A stretch of 64,000 bases of DNA from NCBI GenBank assembly GCA_022592445.1, contig JABYQR010000221.1:1-64000 (forward strand), written 5' to 3'. The notes beneath the pieces are model-generated. The model had not been told where the DNA came from. It made no database searches and saw only the letters and a list, made by a program, of their open reading frames with translations. Both the position numbers and the translations under genes were made by a program. The stretch's first letter is position 1; every line of letters starts with the position of its first letter. Below are positions 23,535 to 33,815 of this stretch, piece by piece. Source of the stretch: Cytidiella melzeri (lineage: Eukaryota; Basidiomycota; Agaricomycetes; Polyporales; Irpicaceae).

Positions 23535-25759
23535 TTATTGTCTGGCTGCGCAATCATTGTAGGGTATGAAAAGGAGTTGTAAGAAATTAAGAAGTGTAGC
23601 ATCTCTTTTCGGACTACGGAATTGTACCTGGCGGATATTACCGGGACACTGGACGAAGGCCTCCGGGTTGAAGTGTATATACCGAAACACTAGAAGAGGA
23701 AATAGGCCGGCCCGAGTTTTGGCAAATGTCTGGTCAAGCAAGTTGTTCATAATAGAACACAATGGCGCAGCCTCCCACAAAGGTAGCAGGAAATGTGGTC
23801 TCTTGTACATGAGTCCTTGTGCAGCGGAAACATCAGAGGGCGCAGTACGTCCGTTAGCAAGCGTTGTGGCCACAATGCATGCATCCTCCAGGAAGTTGAT
23901 GATGCAGGACAATAGAGCTCGCACTGAGGAAGAGGTAGAAGGGATGGAAGATGCGGTAGTGGAACTGCCAGCAATTGCATTGGACAACTGCTCTGGAATG
24001 GAATGGGCCGCAGTAGACGTGTTTGCAGTCGGCAATGATTGGGGAGTGGGAGGACGGTTGTGCACGGTTGTCAACATCTGCCTCAACAACGCAGTCTTTG
24101 TTTGAGCTGCAACGGTGCCTCGGACATGTTTGTATGTACGGGAGTAGAGGTTGATGTATGACTGTTTTAGCGTAGTCACACGGTGTTGAACTGTGCCATC
24201 AGCTGTGATTTCAGATATCAATGCAGTAAAGGACTCGAGGTATTGGGGGTTGAAACGGATATCAGTATGACAGTTGGCATCCGACAATTTTGGGCAATTT
24301 TGGTCAAAACACCAGCCAAGAGGATCAACATGAATGTTCAAAATGTCAGGCAGCAGCAAACAGCCTGTGCCGAGAACATCCACCAGGCAGCGGATGATAC
24401 AGGACTGCACTTGCGCGGTAAAGGGATAGCTAGTCACAAACCAGCAGTGAAGGATTCGACGCAGGTAAAATAGGCAGGTAGAGTTGACCAGGTCTGCATG
24501 GATATATTTGCATTTTCTGACTTCGCCAGGATCGTCGTAAGAAATGGCTGGACGTAACACAGTAGGTGGAAAGTATTCTGTGGATCTTGCGTCAATGGGG
24601 AGGCCCGCGCGTACGGTTATGAGAACATTCATTGTAAGTCGCGCAGCCCAATTGTCGTCCCTGGTTGCGACAACTCTATTTCAAAGGAGCCCAGTACATG
24701 TATCATTGACCAATGATTGAACACTGTCCACCAGGCGAGTCTCTGCCAGCATCACCCGCTGGCAATAAAGGTTGATCCACACCGTTGTCCCATCGCAATA
24801 ATCACGAACGTCAAAGATAGAAGCAGAATATTGGGGCATCTTGGTGTGAGACGGGTTGTGCAGTACGCGGAGACTATTTGTTTTTGAGTCAATGTCGTCC
24901 AAGACATTGAGGGCGTTGCACAGCAATTTGCCAGATGTCGCCTGCATGTTGATGCTATTAACTTGACTCTGAGTAGAAGACAAGACACCATTGACCAACT
25001 TGGTAAGGAACACGCGGCCTGAGTAGAGCCAAATTTGAATAGTTACATACTACAATGGCTTATATGGCTTACACTGTGAACGTCGTGATTCAGTAGTTGT
25101 CAACAAGGAGCAGGATCTGAACTGCCGTGGAGGGGGAGACAGTATAGAGGGCAATTCAGGGAGAGGGGTCATATTAGACAGCAAGGAAGGAGACAGCAAT
25201 GGGGGACCTGGTCCAACTCCGACAGCCTCCGTACAAGGTTGACGGAAATTAGGGGTGACAGTTGACAAGGCTGTAGATGTCACGTCGCTGATCGTAGATG
25301 TCCGGCTTGTACAATGCTGCCTGTCTCGAGCTCAGAAAGGAGACAACCATCCTGTTTGCAGCTCTTGGCTCAACCGTAGGCTGCATATGACACAACATAT
25401 GTAAATATGACCTATAACTCTGCAGGTAATTCATACCTTTGCAGCCAGGCTTGACACCACAATCCGGGATGAACAACGGACAGGTACTCCTACCTCAGGC
25501 GGGAACATTACTGGACTAAACAGAATGTAAATCTCACACCTCAGGTTTGTAGAACAAGTGCAAGCCACGAACCTGGTTGTAGACCTGCCCGAGCGACCCG
25601 CATTACTATCCTCGTACTCGGAATCATCATCTGACATCGGGCTGAGATTTTTACTGCGGGGTGGTACGGAACGAGGAACCGGTAAGGTATGATTACCCTG
25701 ATACCCCACAGGGTTGTTATGGGCCTGGCGCAGATCGGGCAGTGTTACTGACTGGTCAA
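23535..25759 (-). CDS. Hypothetical gene, 3' part, split by an A solo LTR
   Basis: The longest frame (23535-24632, 365 codons) has a readable N-terminal two thirds (CLVDVLGTGCLLLPDILNIH, FDQNCPKLSDANCHTDIRFN, VTTLKQSYINLYSRTYKHV). A Ser/Thr-rich linker and a C-terminal block (GLMYKRPHFLLPLWEAAPL, FRYIHFNPEAFVQCPG) follow. Upstream minus frames at 24681-25013 (HNPSHTKMPQYSASIFDVRD) and 25431-25759 (PMSDDDSEYEDSNAGRSGRS) probably are earlier exons. At 25759 the frame runs into the solo LTR and continues on the other side at 26504. The function is unknown. Confidence 0.5.
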
Positions 25760-26503
25760 TGACACGGAGACAAGGCTCGACGTGACAAACAGGGACACGA
25801 AGTGGATGACGACGAAGTGGTGGTGGTAGGCGTGAAGCTCAATACTCTCACCAGCTATAAACCTTATACAGATGACTAGCCCAGTAAAGACCAAGTTAGT
25901 ATTGTTACTACCAGCTATGTAGTACAAGAGGGGGGTTGCTTACCTAGCCCAGTAAAGACCAAGAGGTCGAGATGGGGGGCTAGGAGCGTACATGCAGCAT
26001 CTTATATAGACTTCAGGGACCTGCGCACAGACCATGTTGAGGGCAGGCTTTGCAAGAAGCCATGTGAACGAAGAACAAAAGAACTACCTAAAGGAGAACA
26101 ATAGCTATTGTCTAGACCTTGCCAAGAACTCTACCCGTGAGAGAATCTATCTAAAAGGAGACCAACTATTGTATTCCATTCCCACACCTGTGAGAACATC
26201 CTTCCATAAAGAGAACAATAAGGAGCCCATGTGGACAGTATCTATGACGTCAAACCCTAGCTATGGGCTGAGTCATGTGCTTGTAGCCATGTGGTCTTAC
26301 TTAAGCTAAGTCACATGCCAGTGTGACGTAGTAGCAAGTAATGTGACCGTGTGGAGCATCTAAGCCACGTGATACCGGCGCTTAATAGACGTGCAAAGGA
26401 GTTTATGCAAAGAGAATTGAAACTAGGTTGTAGCCCGGAGTTTTACAGATAAAAACAAGAGGTATATTGCGAAAATTAAGGGCTAGTCAGGCCATCCATG
26501 ACA
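25760..26503 (-). mobile_element. Solo LTR, family A
   Basis: This is a 744-bp A-type LTR in minus orientation with perfect 5-bp duplications gtcaa (25755-25759 and 26504-26508). Compared with other A LTRs it has a short deletion near 26222 and more substitutions, so it looks older than the A1 and A2 LTRs. Confidence 0.93.
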
Positions 26504-26880
26504 GTCAATATCAGAAGGCAGTGCAGGAGACGCCGGAGGCAGCCCCTGCATACTGGTGTTCACATCCATGGAAGAGGCAGACGAGAGAATGGCAGTGGCA
26601 TGGGTGACAAGAGATCTATAAGAATCAAGGGACTGGGCCATAGGGTAGTCATTCTCAATGTGTTTCTTAACTTCCGTCTGAAGAGCGATGCAATAATGTC
26701 AACCTGCAAGTAGAACTTAGATTACAAACTGCAATTAAACAGCAACAACTACGTTTATTTGGTTCCTTAGAAGTGTCAAGTTGATCTTGAGTGTTGGCTT
26801 CACGTTTTCTGTTGTCTTTGTCTTTGTCTTTGTTGTCGTAGTCCTCGTTGACATCATCCACAGCAATAAGCAATGATCAC
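26504..26880 (-). CDS. Hypothetical gene segment upstream of the A solo LTR
   Basis: On the minus strand an open frame (SLDSYRSLVTHATAILSS, MDVNTSMQGLPPASPAL) reaches the insertion site. With the LTR and one duplication removed it continues as SDID then QSVTLPDLRQAHNN at 25754 downward. Upstream, Lys/Asp-rich coding at 26667-26873 is probably another exon. It may belong to the 26880-28343 gene or be the start of the 23535-25759 gene. Confidence 0.45.
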
Positions 26881-28380
26881 TACAATAAGGACCAGATATT
26901 ACAGCAAAACATACCTGTACACTTTGGACGTGCACCGTGGTTGATAGCAGTTATATCCCAAGCATGGTACTTATTATGCGAGACCAGCAGGATACCAGCC
27001 AAGTAATGATTGAACTGATTTTGCAGCAGCTCATCCTGGACTTGCTTATGATGTTCGCCAAAAGGCTGCCCCACGTTAGAGTTCGGTGCAAGCTCCCAAG
27101 GCTCGGCATTGACCCGGTGCCCATCAACATCCAAAGAAAAGGCCTTCAGAAACTGGCCCGCATCAATCTGAACTCCGTATGAACTAGGCAGCTGCCGGAA
27201 CGCAAAGTGAAGGTGTTGCAGTGCTGATCTAGCCATGAAGGTGACAAGGGATAGCGGTTCCATGCCAACCCAGGCGTCTTGAGCGTACGTCGTGTGAGTG
27301 GTCCACATTGCCTTGGCCTGTTGAGAAGCAGGGGCGCCGGTCATCTCCGGTGTAATGTACAGTGGTGCCGACTGATAGGGCATGGACAAAAACGACCGTC
27401 TAGCTTCACCTGTGAGTATTTTGGTGGCTGGGTAACTGATAAGCAGCATGCGCGTCTCCCATCCTTCCATTGGCTGCTTGTCGGGAACCAAGGGTGATGT
27501 GCCTCTGTCACGCAGGAGACCGGAGAAAAAAATCTGTGCCATGTATTGGAGACGAACCCAGCACCCGACACCCAGAAAATGCAAGTGTACTGGCTCACAT
27601 CCAGGCTTGTCAGAGAAGTCTGACAAGCAGAGACCGCAGGAGAGTCCAGCAGTGAAGTCATTCTCGTCTTCGTGAGGACCACCAAAATGTCCCATCTGCT
27701 CAACAAGTTGCTTTTCTAACAGCAGAACATATCAGAGAAACCATGCCATAATCAGGTTCTAAATATACACACTTTTTTTAATGTACTGAGGACGCGCACA
27801 ATTATTCTGCTGGCTCGCCCAATAATAGTTGTTACGATGGCCCAGTCTAGGGGAATTGACCTGCTCGCCATACTCCCTACATGCATGCAAAAGATCGGAA
27901 GGACCTTGCAACTCCCATGCTGCCACATTGAGAGCGGTTGTAGCCTACACCAGCAACAATGAACATGGAGACAATAATGCCAACGTGAATCAACTAACCG
28001 CGAGGTAACGGTTGACATTGAGCTGATACCAATCATGCTCATCGTCTCTCGTCTTTAACAGCGCCGGTGGACTCTCGAGGTTACGCGGTTTCTGCACCAT
28101 GTTGTTTAGACCGTAACAGCGAGGCACATTTTTCATAGGCTTTGCGCGTCTAGAACTCTCAAACGCCAAGACTCCTTTCATCTTAACACGTCTGTTGCGA
28201 GAACCAAGCATGATGTCCTTTGCCTGCTCAACATCATCAAGCATACGGGAGAAGTGCCCTTGACGATCCAAACTTGTACACAGCAAACGCATATAGTCAG
28301 TGTATTCACGAGATAATCTAAATGCAGCATAAAAATTTCGCATAAAAACTACTTCAGATATTAATTGTTTATGCGTACGT
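26880..28380 (-). CDS. Hypothetical protein, possibly a 2-oxoglutarate oxygenase-like fold
   Basis: The first exon around 27990-28343 (YTDYMRLLCTSLDRQGHFSR) is followed, across introns near 28000 and 27740, by LNVAAWELQGPSDLLHACRE and then a 271-codon frame (26880-27695). The latter has HFGGPHEDENDF (an HxD pair), a hydrophobic core HLHFLGVGCWVRLQYMAQIF, then FSGLLRDRGTSPL and TRMLLISYP. In mushroom proteins that I recall as TET/JBP-like or related Fe(II)/2-oxoglutarate oxygenases, the FSGL segment is followed by His-Gly-Gly. Here the presumed metal-binding His is Asp, so the protein may be inactive. The family assignment is inference. The gene itself is well supported. Confidence 0.5.
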
Positions 28381-28408
28381 CAGACCAAACATTATCTGCA
28401 AACAGTCA

Positions 28409-28633
28409 ACCCCATCATGCCCGCGCCCACGCCGCCGCCAAAACCCTCAGCAGCGCCTACGGTCTCCCCTGAGAGATCAACTCCTGAATCACCCTCGCCA
28501 GCGCCATCCGTCGCCTCCGTCGCGGACTCGCTTGATAACTGCTCTTACTGCGACACTCAGAGCAATCACCCCATTCCCCTATGTTCAGGACCTTTCGTCC
28601 CGCTCGACTGCGATCGCCCGCGCGCGCCACACC
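28409..28633 (+). repeat. B LTR fragment, left piece
   Basis: The sequence from ccccatcatgcccgcgcccac to cgcgcgccacacc matches the middle of the B LTR, including codons 44-115 of its 175-codon ORF. The upstream half of the LTR is missing. It is cut at 28633 by a C solo LTR and resumes at 29380. Confidence 0.85.
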
Positions 28634-29379
28634 TGTCGCGGAGCGACTGCTGCTATACTGCTAAACCCTAAACAAGGGCAGCGAAGAGGGGGCACGGAAG
28701 TGGAAGTGGATCTCCAACGACGACAACGAGGTCAAAGTCGATGATGAGCAGGCAAGCAGGCTCAGAGGCCGGATACTGGCAGTGCAAATGACAAGTTAAT
28801 ATCATGTTTATACTAGGTTACATTGAGTAACTCACCTGGCAGTGCAAATGACGAAGAGGTCAAGATGCAGAACCAGGGAGGGTAAGGGGTACTATATAAA
28901 CTGTGTCTGGATGGTCTGTGCACCAGTTCCCACACTAGGGACTGGAGTAACTGTGGGACTGGAGTAACAATAGAACAATAATGAACCCGGGTAACTGTCA
29001 AGAACCGGAGTAACTGTCAAGGACCTGAGTAACTGTCAAGGACCAGGGTACGTAGAACAATAGAGCTAGAACAATACAACAATAGAACAATAGGATAAGA
29101 ACAATAGAACAATAAGACCTGGGGGAATCCCTGGGGAATCCCCATCAATGGAAGAGGAACAATAGAACAATAGCCTAGGTTGATCTGGAACCGCTCCAGA
29201 CTGAGTCTAGGGTTTGGGTCTGGACTATTGATAAATAAGGCAGGATGTCACGTGACCCAGGTTAGGGTTAGGTCCGGTAACACTCCTAGCCGGAAAATAA
29301 GCGCTCTAGATAGGTGCCTAAGGCTATAAACTTGTGACAATATTGGAAAAATCCGGTCTCTGTTGGACTATCCATGTCA
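28634..29379 (-). mobile_element. Solo LTR, family C (copy 3), nested in a B LTR
   Basis: This is a 746-bp C LTR in minus orientation, flanked by perfect 5-bp duplications acacc (28629-28633 and 29380-29384). It interrupts the B LTR inside its 175-codon ORF, so C moved after this B copy was already in place. Confidence 0.93.
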
Positions 29380-30151
29380 ACACCCAGATTGTTGGCTGTC
29401 CCCAGACTTTGAAGGCGAGGACCACGAGTGCGAACTAGTGCAGTTCAATCCTACCAGCTCTACCAACGTTGTCGTTGGCCACACATTCGCCTGCAATACG
29501 CATCGCCGCTCGGGAAGTGTTGTTCTACACTACCGCCCCCGTGCGCAGTCTGTCGAGTCAAATTGACTGCAATCTCACATAGCCTTGCGCTGCGACCCGC
29601 GCTCCATTAGTTTATCTTTCTCTTACGGTTCCTTTCGGCTTCGTTATACTGCGTTTGCTTCTTAACTGCGTTATTTTACGGCGTTACTGCATTGCGTTTC
29701 ACCTTCACTGCGTCGAGCTTACTGCGTTCACTTTCACTGCACCCGCGTTTTACAGCGACTACTTCATCTTCACCAGCGACCGCGTTTTGTGTTCAAGATT
29801 CATATTGTGCCTGCGTTTACCATCTGCGTCTCTCCGCGCACCGTCTTACTACAAGTTGCGACGTCTCCCGCGCGTTCTCTTTGAGCCGCGCCATAACTCT
29901 TTCGCTTTCACCGCGCCAACTTGCCCTTTTACCCAAAATACGCGAGGTAGTTGCCCGTCTAACTCCCTTCATATAGAAATTATCACAAACCTTGTTGCTC
30001 TTTTAGCACAGGTAAAACTAGGACTCTAAAGACCACCTCGCACACTTTAACACTTCTGCGCTTCCACACCTTTACACTTCTATTGCCACTTCGTGGTTGG
30101 TTGTGTTGTCGGTAAGGTTGTTCTTAGTTTGAAGTGTGACTAAGAGTCTCA
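29380..30151 (+). repeat. B LTR fragment, right piece
   Basis: The B LTR continues from acccagattgttggctg to its 3' terminus gtgactaagagtctca (30151). The next four bases are acgt, of the same form as the 4-bp duplications of other B copies. The ACTGCG-rich block typical of B lies at 29650-29760. Confidence 0.85.
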
Positions 30152-30559
30152 ACGTCGTTTTCTTCTTTGCCCGTGACTGGCCGAGGAGACCGTCGGTCGC
30201 TGCAGGGGGAAGAGACGGGTGCATATATTTGGTCAGCTGCAGGAACGTATACAATGAGATAGACACGCACTTGGGATGCAGTGCATCTACAGACTCAGCG
30301 ACGGTGCTTGCTGAATGGCGGCGTTTTCACGGGCGTCCCACCTGTTCCTAAAGTCACCGTGCCAGGTCAACACAGTGGGGTCTCTGGTGCGGTGACGTAC
30401 GTGCCTGATACCCATTACGGGTGATTCGAGACACTGACGAATGTCTCATAGAAGGTGCAGACAAGTAATAAAGTGAACACTACGTGGAGATATTAGGAGA
30501 GCCACTTGAAACGAGGAGCGGAGTGACGCACAGTCCAATAGATGCTCTTGTCCACTTGA

Positions 30560-30900
30560 TTGAGGAGAGAGCGTTCGGCGTCGAGAGAGATACACCAAAT
30601 TACGACTGCAGCAAACCACCGAGCAAGTTGGCCCTGCAACACCAAGCGTATATGGCATCACAAGAGTAATACTGTATCACACAATGCTGCAACTGCCGCA
30701 TCGTACAAACAAATACAACCCTGAATGTCTAGAACAAGGAGAGAGCATATGGCATCGAGAGAGATACACGGAATCACAACTCTAGCAAACTACCAAACAA
30801 GTTGGCCCTGCAACACCAAGCTTGTACGACATCACAAGAGCAATACCGAATTGCACAATTCCGCAACTGCCGCATCGTACGAACGAATACCCCTGCATGT
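30560..30900 (+). repeat. Tandem duplication, ~174-bp unit
   Basis: gttggccctgcaacaccaag recurs at 30627 and 30801. The flanking sequence (gagagagatacac upstream, aactgccgcatcgtac downstream) is shared by both units. The two units are about 80 percent alike by eye. Confidence 0.7.
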
Positions 30901-31048
30901 ATACAACAATAGGAACAAACATGTACTCACCGGTTCTGTCATTTCAAGACGAAGTATAAAGCCGACCTTGAGGGTGTGCAACGATATAGGGGTGAGAGCG
31001 GTCAAGCGTATGGAGGTGTGAGGCGGGAGGAAAACAGAGGGAGCAATG

Positions 31049-31199
31049 TCCTCATGCACCACAAAGCGTAAGTTGGTGCTGACAGGCAAAAACTTATGTC
31101 CTCTTTTGAACAAGACGCGCGTTTCTGCGTGTCATTATCAAAAGAGGATGTAAGCTCTGGCCTGTCAGCACCGAATTACACTTTGTGGCGCATGAGGAT
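31049..31199. repeat. Imperfect palindrome, ~61-bp arms, 28-nt loop
   Basis: The left arm 31049-31109 and right arm 31138-31199 are reverse complements with scattered mismatches. Matching blocks include tcctcatgc/gcatgagga, ggtgctgacaggc/gcctgtcagcacc and tcttttga/tcaaaaga. Both arms encode the same peptide pattern when read outward from the loop (FKRGxKxxPVSTxLxFVxHE). This suggests an inverted duplication of an exon. Confidence 0.75.
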
Positions 31200-31515
31200 A
31201 TATATGACTTACCGCACTTAGCTGCTCTTTGCAGCACCACCCATCTACTAGTCACCCTTGCCAACATTGCAATGGATCCATTTTCGGAAACGCAAGGAGT
31301 TGAGGATGAAGTCGAGCAAAACAAGATTGACGGGATGGTGAGGAGGGAAACAAAGAGTCAGAGGAGGAGGTTGAAGAAATTGGGGCACGTCGAGATGAGG
31401 ACGGGGACAAAGGGGTCGCTATAGGCTCCCGATACGTCTGGTAAGTCAGTGATCAATATGCTCGCGGGTTTGATGCACCTCAGACATGAGCAGGACTCTA
31501 AATTGTGCCCCTAAA
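31140..31515 (+). pseudogene. 5' part of the host-like gene whose 3' part is at 5486-6042
   Basis: Plus-strand coding starts in the right palindrome arm (PVSTELHFVAHEDIYDLPHL), and an acidic stretch follows (EEVEEIGARRDEDGDKG, GSRYV). A 53-bp GT-AG intron (about 31440-31492, gtaagt...gagcag) precedes a short exon TLNCAP that stops at the A2 target duplication ctaaa. Turning the 13837-31515 segment round places this exon beside 6042, and it continues in frame with KVIQFTFEPDR. A possible one-base shift lies near 31335. The function is unknown. Confidence 0.6.
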
Positions 31516-32274
31516 TGACACGGAGACAAGGCTCGACGTGACAGACAGGGACACGAAGTGGATATCGACGAGGAGGTGGTGGCAGGCGTGTAGGACAGTG
31601 CTCTCACCAACTATCAGACTTGATACAAGTTGTCTAGCCCAGTAAAGACCAAGTTAGTATTGGGTACTACTAGCTATGTAGTACAGGAGGGGTTTGCTTA
31701 CCTAGCCCAGTAAAGACCAAGGGGTCGAGATGGGGGCTAGGAGCGTACATGTAGCTGCTTATATAGACTTCAGGGACCTGCGCACAGACCATGTTGAGGG
31801 CAGGCTTTGCAAGAAGCCATGTGAACGAAGAACAAAAGAACTACCTAAAAGAGAACAATAGCTATTGTCTAGACCTTGCCAAGAACTCTACCCGTGAGAG
31901 AATCTATTTAAAAGGAGACCAACTATTGTATTCCATTCCCACACCTGTGAGAACATCCTTCCATAAAGAGAACAATAAGGAAAGAACAAAAGGAGTCCAT
32001 GTGGACGTCATTTATGACATCAAACCCTAGCTATGGGCTGAACCATGTGTCTGTAGCCATGTGGTCTTACTTAAGCTAAGTCACATGCCAGTGTGACGTA
32101 GTAGCAAGTAATGTGACCGTGTGGAGCGTCTAAGCCACGTGATACGGGCGCTTAATAGACGTGCAAAGGGAGTTTGTGCAGAGAAGGTTGCAACTGAGCT
32201 GCAGCCCGGAGTTTTACAGATAAAAACAAGAGGTAAATTGCGAAAATTAAGGGCTAGTCAGGCCATCCATGACA
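31516..32274 (-). repeat. A2 3' LTR
   Basis: This is a 759-bp LTR in minus orientation, followed (on the minus strand, upstream) by the polypurine tract at 32275-32286. It appears identical to the A1 3' LTR. Confidence 0.93.
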
Positions 32275-32439
32275 TTACCCCCCTCCTAAAATCGAGCGTC
32301 CTCGCAAAGCATCACTGTGCTGTGGTGATAGAGGTCTTCTACCCGTCTACAGGGATTCAGCAGAATTGCCCCGATTGTCTAGTCAGAAGGATGCTAGGAA
32401 GTTTCTCCCCTTCTGGTGTCGTTGACTCGACGTTACCCG

Positions 32440-33815
32440 TCAGTGTGATGTTCTTGAGATATCCAGACCGATGTGTTTGCCTTCATCCCAGCTAAGATCA
32501 TATGTAGATGGATAGATCGTGCGAAGAAAAGCGGGGTTGGTCTGGGTATTGAATTCCCGAAAGTGCAAGCGGAGGTCCGCGAAGAGTGAAGCTTTGATGA
32601 CCCGGGGCGCTCCGGGGTTTGCTTTGTAGAAGTTGTCAATCGCTTCTTGACTATTCTCGAGGTTTTCTACTGGTTCCCAGCTTTTGTGTCCGTCTGAATA
32701 CCCTTCCCATTTGACTAGGAATTGTAGCTTCTTCCATCGTCCGTGTAGCCTGCTGTCTAGCACTTTCTCGACAACGTACTGCTCTTCTCCTTCTATGACA
32801 ATAGGATCAGGAGGTGGAGGTACGTCTTTGCCATTGTCGTGCCAGGGACTTAGACGGTTGATGTGGAAGACGGGGTGGATTCGGAGATAGCTGGGTAGAT
32901 CGAGTTTGTAATTGAGATCGCCAATGCGTTCGATGACCTTGTACGGGCCGAGCTGTCGAGGACCGAGTTTAGGTGTAGCCTGGTGAATCCGGATGTTCTT
33001 AGCGTTTAGCCAGACCATGTCCCCTACTTGGAAGACGCGTGGAGAGCGCTTCTCAGACTCGTAAAGTTGCTTCATCTTTTCTTTGCTTAGACGAAGAGCT
33101 GCTTCGGTCTCTTTGCGTACTCGGGCCATATTGTCAAGGCGCTCATCGAGTGATGGGATATTGCTTCGCTTGCCGACTGGTATGGTGAAGTCGGGGCGAT
33201 ATCCATAGATGACTTCAAACGGTGTTTGGGAGTTACCCGCGTGTACTCGCGAGTTGAGTGCAAACTCAGCCGCCGGTAGATGATCGACCCAGTCGTCTTG
33301 TCGTTGCTGACAGAATAGACGCAGATACTGCTCAATATCCTGGTTTTTGCGTTCGACTTTGCCATTTCCTTGCGGATGATAGGCGGTCATAAAACCAGTC
33401 TCTATGCCCAGGCGGTGATAGAGCGCACGCATGAAGCGCGCTGCAAACTGGGGTCCTCGGTCAGAGAACACCTTCTTGGGAATGCCGTGAAGTCGGAATA
33501 CTTCTTTGTAATGTAGATTGGCAATCCCCTCAGCGTTAACCTTAGTGGTGGTAGGGATGATGTGCGTTTGATCGGAGTGATGGTCGACGTAGACCGCGAT
33601 CGAATCAAATCCCTTAGAAGGTGGTAGCTGAGTGATGAGATCTACTCCAATGTGTTCCCAAGGTCCGGCCGGAGTTTCCTGAGGCTGTAGTACTGCCTTA
33701 GGATGTGGAGCTGACTTGTAACGCTGACAGCGATCACAGCCTAGTAAGTAAGTCTCTACAAAAGCATTCATCTTTGGCCACCAATAGTGTCGTGAGACTA
33801 GTTCTATGGTGCCGT
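32440..33815 (-). pseudogene. A2 integrase and chromodomain, 5'-truncated by B
   Basis: This is an open frame of 443 codons to 33771, and A sequence continues to 33815, where a B LTR begins. The zinc-motif cysteines (CDRCQRY), all three catalytic residues (GVDLIT, FSDRGPQ, GNGKVERKNQ with the Glu present), a GPY-like module and a chromodomain (FLVKWEGY) are intact. Unlike A1 there is no internal stop. The N-terminal histidines of the zinc motif are separated on the other piece (up to 37599). In the present arrangement this part cannot be translated together with RT. Confidence 0.88.

Noticed and set aside
29655..30029. 100-130-codon ORFs in B LTRs downstream of the 175-codon ORF (also near 35167, 37815, 46186, 58743, 60917)
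   Set aside because: They translate the ACTGCG/TTTCACT-rich block and are low-complexity Phe/Thr/Ser/Arg frames present in two registers. They are open by composition.
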